Of a DNA stretch of 64,000 nt, positions 62,162-64,000 are shown piece by piece. The notes beneath the pieces were generated by a model that worked only from the letters and a program-made list of their open reading frames with translations, was not told the origin of the DNA and searched no databases. The stretch lies in contig CP051238.1 of the NCBI GenBank assembly GCA_017794925.1, positions 1,287,186-1,351,185 on the forward strand, written 5' to 3'. Both the position numbers and the translations under genes were made by a program. Positions within the stretch are counted from its first letter, which is position 1; each line of letters opens with the position of its first letter. The DNA comes from Aestuariibacter sp. (GTDB taxonomy: Bacteria > Pseudomonadota > Gammaproteobacteria > Enterobacterales > Alteromonadaceae).

Positions 62162-62797
62162 TCATTGAGTATTTTGCTCAATTTTTCGGATTGCAGTAGC
62201 AGGACGGCCGTAAGCTAATGTATTTGCGGGCAAAGACGCGGTAACCAGGCTGCCAGCACCAATGACGCAGTTATCGCCAATTGTCACGCCTGCGGCAATG
62301 TGTACGTTAGCACCAATCCATACCCGATGACCAACCATGACAGGCTGGGCCGTTTCATGCCGCTGGTTCAGGTCTGGTGAGAAGCGATCTTCTACCGATG
62401 AGATGACGGTATTCGGACCAATAAGTACCTGGTTGCCAATGCAGATCGGGCAGGCGTCAATAAAATAAACATGATGATTGAGGAATGTTCCCTTACCAAT
62501 ATGCGTATTAATACCGTATTCAACCCGGAAGACGGACGCTACCTGCACACCTTTGGCTTTGGCCAGTAACTCATTCAGACGTAAGGTTCGCTCTGCATGT
62601 GCTGCAGGCGGCAATTGGTTGAATGCAGAGCAACGATTTGAGGCCAGTTCACGTGCTGTAATCAATACATTGTCATCCGTTGTGTACGGGATACCCGGGA
62701 CAACAGGTAGTCTGTTAAGGGGGGCGTGTCTGGCATTCAATGTGTTATGGCCTATGATTAAGAAAATATCGCAATATGCATTTTTTGCACCTGGCAA
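62162..62797 (-). CDS. Left-handed beta-helix (maltose/galactoside O-acetyltransferase-like) protein
   Basis: A 211-residue hexapeptide-repeat protein of the LacA/Maa group: helical N-terminal cap (about 40-80), then hexapeptide coils (GKGTFLNHHV, IGNQVLIGPNTVI, VWIGANVHIAAGVTIGDNCVIGAGSLV). The loop that normally holds the catalytic histidine (ATHP or TGHP) reads SSVEDRF here, so acetyltransferase activity is doubtful or uses another residue. The start is uncertain: TTG 62797 is given, no ATG exists in the N-terminal part, and no ribosome site is visible; a TTG near 62740 is an alternative. Confidence 0.75.
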   Translation of the reverse strand: MPGAKNAYCDIFLIIGHNTLNARHAPLNRLPVVPGIPYTTDDNVLITARELASNRCSAFNQLPPAAHAERTLRLNELLAKAKGVQVASVFRVEYGINTHIGKGTFLNHHVYFIDACPICIGNQVLIGPNTVISSVEDRFSPDLNQRHETAQPVMVGHRVWIGANVHIAAGVTIGDNCVIGAGSLVTASLPANTLAYGRPATAIRKIEQNTQ

Positions 62798-62915
62798 TCA
62801 AAAGTGCAAACAAGAGACTGATATAACTCAACTAAAAGGTAATAGCATGGGCTGGTACTTTTGCGCAAACTCTGTTGTAATCATCACATCAATTTTTAGG
62901 ACGTAACGAAATTTC

Positions 62916-63869
62916 ATGCGCATTGGTTGGCGTACATATTTAAAACAGGCATTCCGGAAAAAATCGGCCTACCACGCGGTGGGTATTGCGATTTCTCTGG
63001 ATACCGTCACGTTTTGCGCGTTGAGCAAAAAGGGTGATGCGTTGCATGTTGTACATGAAGAAACGGTTAGTTTCGGCCAATGGGGCAAATCACTAATACG
63101 CTGGGCAGAGAAGCATAACCTGGTGGGTACGCCGACCTATGTGGCGTTTTCTATTCACTCGTATCAAATTCTGCAAATTGATCGCCCTGCCGTAGAGCCG
63201 GAAGAAATGGTCGCAGCCATGTCCTGGTCGGTGAAAGAGTTGACGGGCAGTGATCAGGAAATGGTGATTGATTATATCGATTTACCTGTTCCGTTAGCCG
63301 GAGCATCTAAGGTGAATGTGATTGCATTACCTAAAAAGGACGTCGCGGTCGCTTGTGAATACATTTTTGATTCCGGGTTAACGCTGCAACAGATTACCGT
63401 TGAGGAACTGGCGACCTGTAACCTGGTCGAAACGACGTCTGACGCTATATTAACGCTCGTTCAGGAAGCCGGCGAAGAAATCTGCCTGAATATTGTGAAA
63501 AACGGTCAGCTTTATTTGAGCCGGCGTTTGAAAGGCTTTGAAAATCTGGGCAGTTTTTCTAAAGACGAATTGCAAATGGGGATTGGCGAATCATTAAGTG
63601 TGCAGGTGCAACGCTCAATGGACTTCTACGAAAGCCAACTTCGTCAGGCACCTGTGCGTCGTATCCAATTGCGCTTAGATACACAGCACATCGAGGCGTT
63701 GTCTTTGCAAATTAACCAGGTTGTCAGTGCGGAAGTGGAAGAGCTTATTCCGGCGGGAATCGTGTCTGATACGCCATTGCCGGTACATCGCCTGAACTAC
63801 ACCAGTCTGGGAGCTGCCCTGGGTGCCGAGGTCGCAGAGGTGGCTGAGCCAATGGAGGCTTCCGCGTGA
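62916..63869 (+). CDS. mshI: MSHA pilus biogenesis protein MshI (PilM-like)
   Basis: A 317-residue actin-like protein of the PilM/MshI group. It has the ASKHA-type opening VGIAISLDTVTFCAL (about 22-36), EEMVAAMSWSVKELTG, and a C-terminal half ending in LGAALGAE. It would assemble at the inner face of the membrane as part of the mannose-sensitive haemagglutinin type IV pilus machine. The next gene overlaps by four bases (GTGA). No promoter is obvious; a 19-codon frame just upstream (62847-62906) is not called. Confidence 0.85.
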   Translation: MRIGWRTYLKQAFRKKSAYHAVGIAISLDTVTFCALSKKGDALHVVHEETVSFGQWGKSLIRWAEKHNLVGTPTYVAFSIHSYQILQIDRPAVEPEEMVAAMSWSVKELTGSDQEMVIDYIDLPVPLAGASKVNVIALPKKDVAVACEYIFDSGLTLQQITVEELATCNLVETTSDAILTLVQEAGEEICLNIVKNGQLYLSRRLKGFENLGSFSKDELQMGIGESLSVQVQRSMDFYESQLRQAPVRRIQLRLDTQHIEALSLQINQVVSAEVEELIPAGIVSDTPLPVHRLNYTSLGAALGAEVAEVAEPMEASA

Positions 63870-64000
63870 AGCAGCGCATAAATCTTTACACCGAAGAGTT
63901 TACGCCACGCCTGGATATGTGGTCGCTAAGCAGTGTGTCGATTATTTGGGGGATAGCCCTGACACTACTTGCACTTATTTGGGCGGGTGTGTCCTGGTAT
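63866..64000 (+). CDS. PilN-like MSHA biogenesis protein (5' part only)
   Basis: The first 45 codons from GTG 63866 read MKQRINLYTEEFTPRL and then a hydrophobic segment (about 25-45). The opening RINLYTEEF is typical of the PilN-like partner encoded after mshI. The start overlaps the mshI stop. The gene continues beyond the window. Confidence 0.8.
   Translation, partial: MKQRINLYTEEFTPRLDMWSLSSVSIIWGIALTLLALIWAGVSWY

Noticed and set aside
62847..62906. 19-codon frame with AAGG ribosome site just before mshI, possible leader peptide
   Set aside because: No regulatory codon run, no attenuator hairpin pair, and short enough to arise by chance.

Overview
The window looks like chromosomal DNA of a marine, polysaccharide-degrading gammaproteobacterium of the Alteromonadales (Alteromonas, Paraglaciecola or a relative). 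This rests on three TonB-dependent receptors next to secreted glycoside hydrolases and lyases, a vSGLT-type Na+/galactose symporter, an Enterobacteria-like GalR, a Fur-type box, MSHA pilus genes at the right edge and a moderate GC content. No rRNA, tRNA, CRISPR, prophage or complete insertion sequence was seen. Most of the window is carbohydrate catabolism laid out as adjacent loci with separate operator types.

Left part (1-9.4 kb): a truncated flavin-dependent halogenase behind a GH3 beta-glucosidase lipoprotein that has a LacI-type palindrome upstream; an ABC ATPase/FtsX-like permease pair; a HAD-like DUF2608 lipoprotein; a YbjJ-like MFS permease divergent from a DeoR regulator.

Pectin/arabinan part (9.4-30 kb): a secreted PL1 pectate lyase, a TonB-dependent receptor and a 2055-residue lipoprotein that fuses a CE8 pectin methylesterase to a PL1 lyase with three copies of a beta-rich module. 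Both promoter regions carry the same ACCGGT-centred palindrome. Next come a 45-residue small protein with its own terminator, two divergent GH43 arabinan-active enzymes, two small membrane proteins, a Fur-controlled TonB receptor with a 10-copy heptanucleotide repeat upstream of its promoter, a SASA-type acetylesterase and an SSS symporter. A 266-bp nested inverted-repeat (MITE-like) element follows.

Galactose part (30-51.5 kb): a DgoR-like GntR regulator, an SDR sugar dehydrogenase, a TauE/SafE-like permease and an SMP-30 lactonase form an apparent oxidative branch. GalR with galM and galT-galK-sglT forms the Leloir branch, with matching operators in front of galM and galT. A minus-strand operon then runs TonB receptor - GH2 beta-galactosidase - galE - GH5-like hydrolase behind a perfect GGAAAACGTTTTCC palindrome. 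It would import and depolymerise a galactose-containing glycan and feed UDP-galactose/UDP-glucose metabolism.

Right part (51.9-64 kb): ssb, a secreted gluzincin-like protein, a Bax-type glucosaminidase, a zf-TFIIB protein, an acyl-phosphate/PHA module (AckA-like kinase, MaoC-phosphotransacylase fusion and a divergent PhaC), two coupled DUF1566 proteins, a left-handed beta-helix acetyltransferase that seems to lack its catalytic histidine, and the start of an MSHA pilus biogenesis operon.
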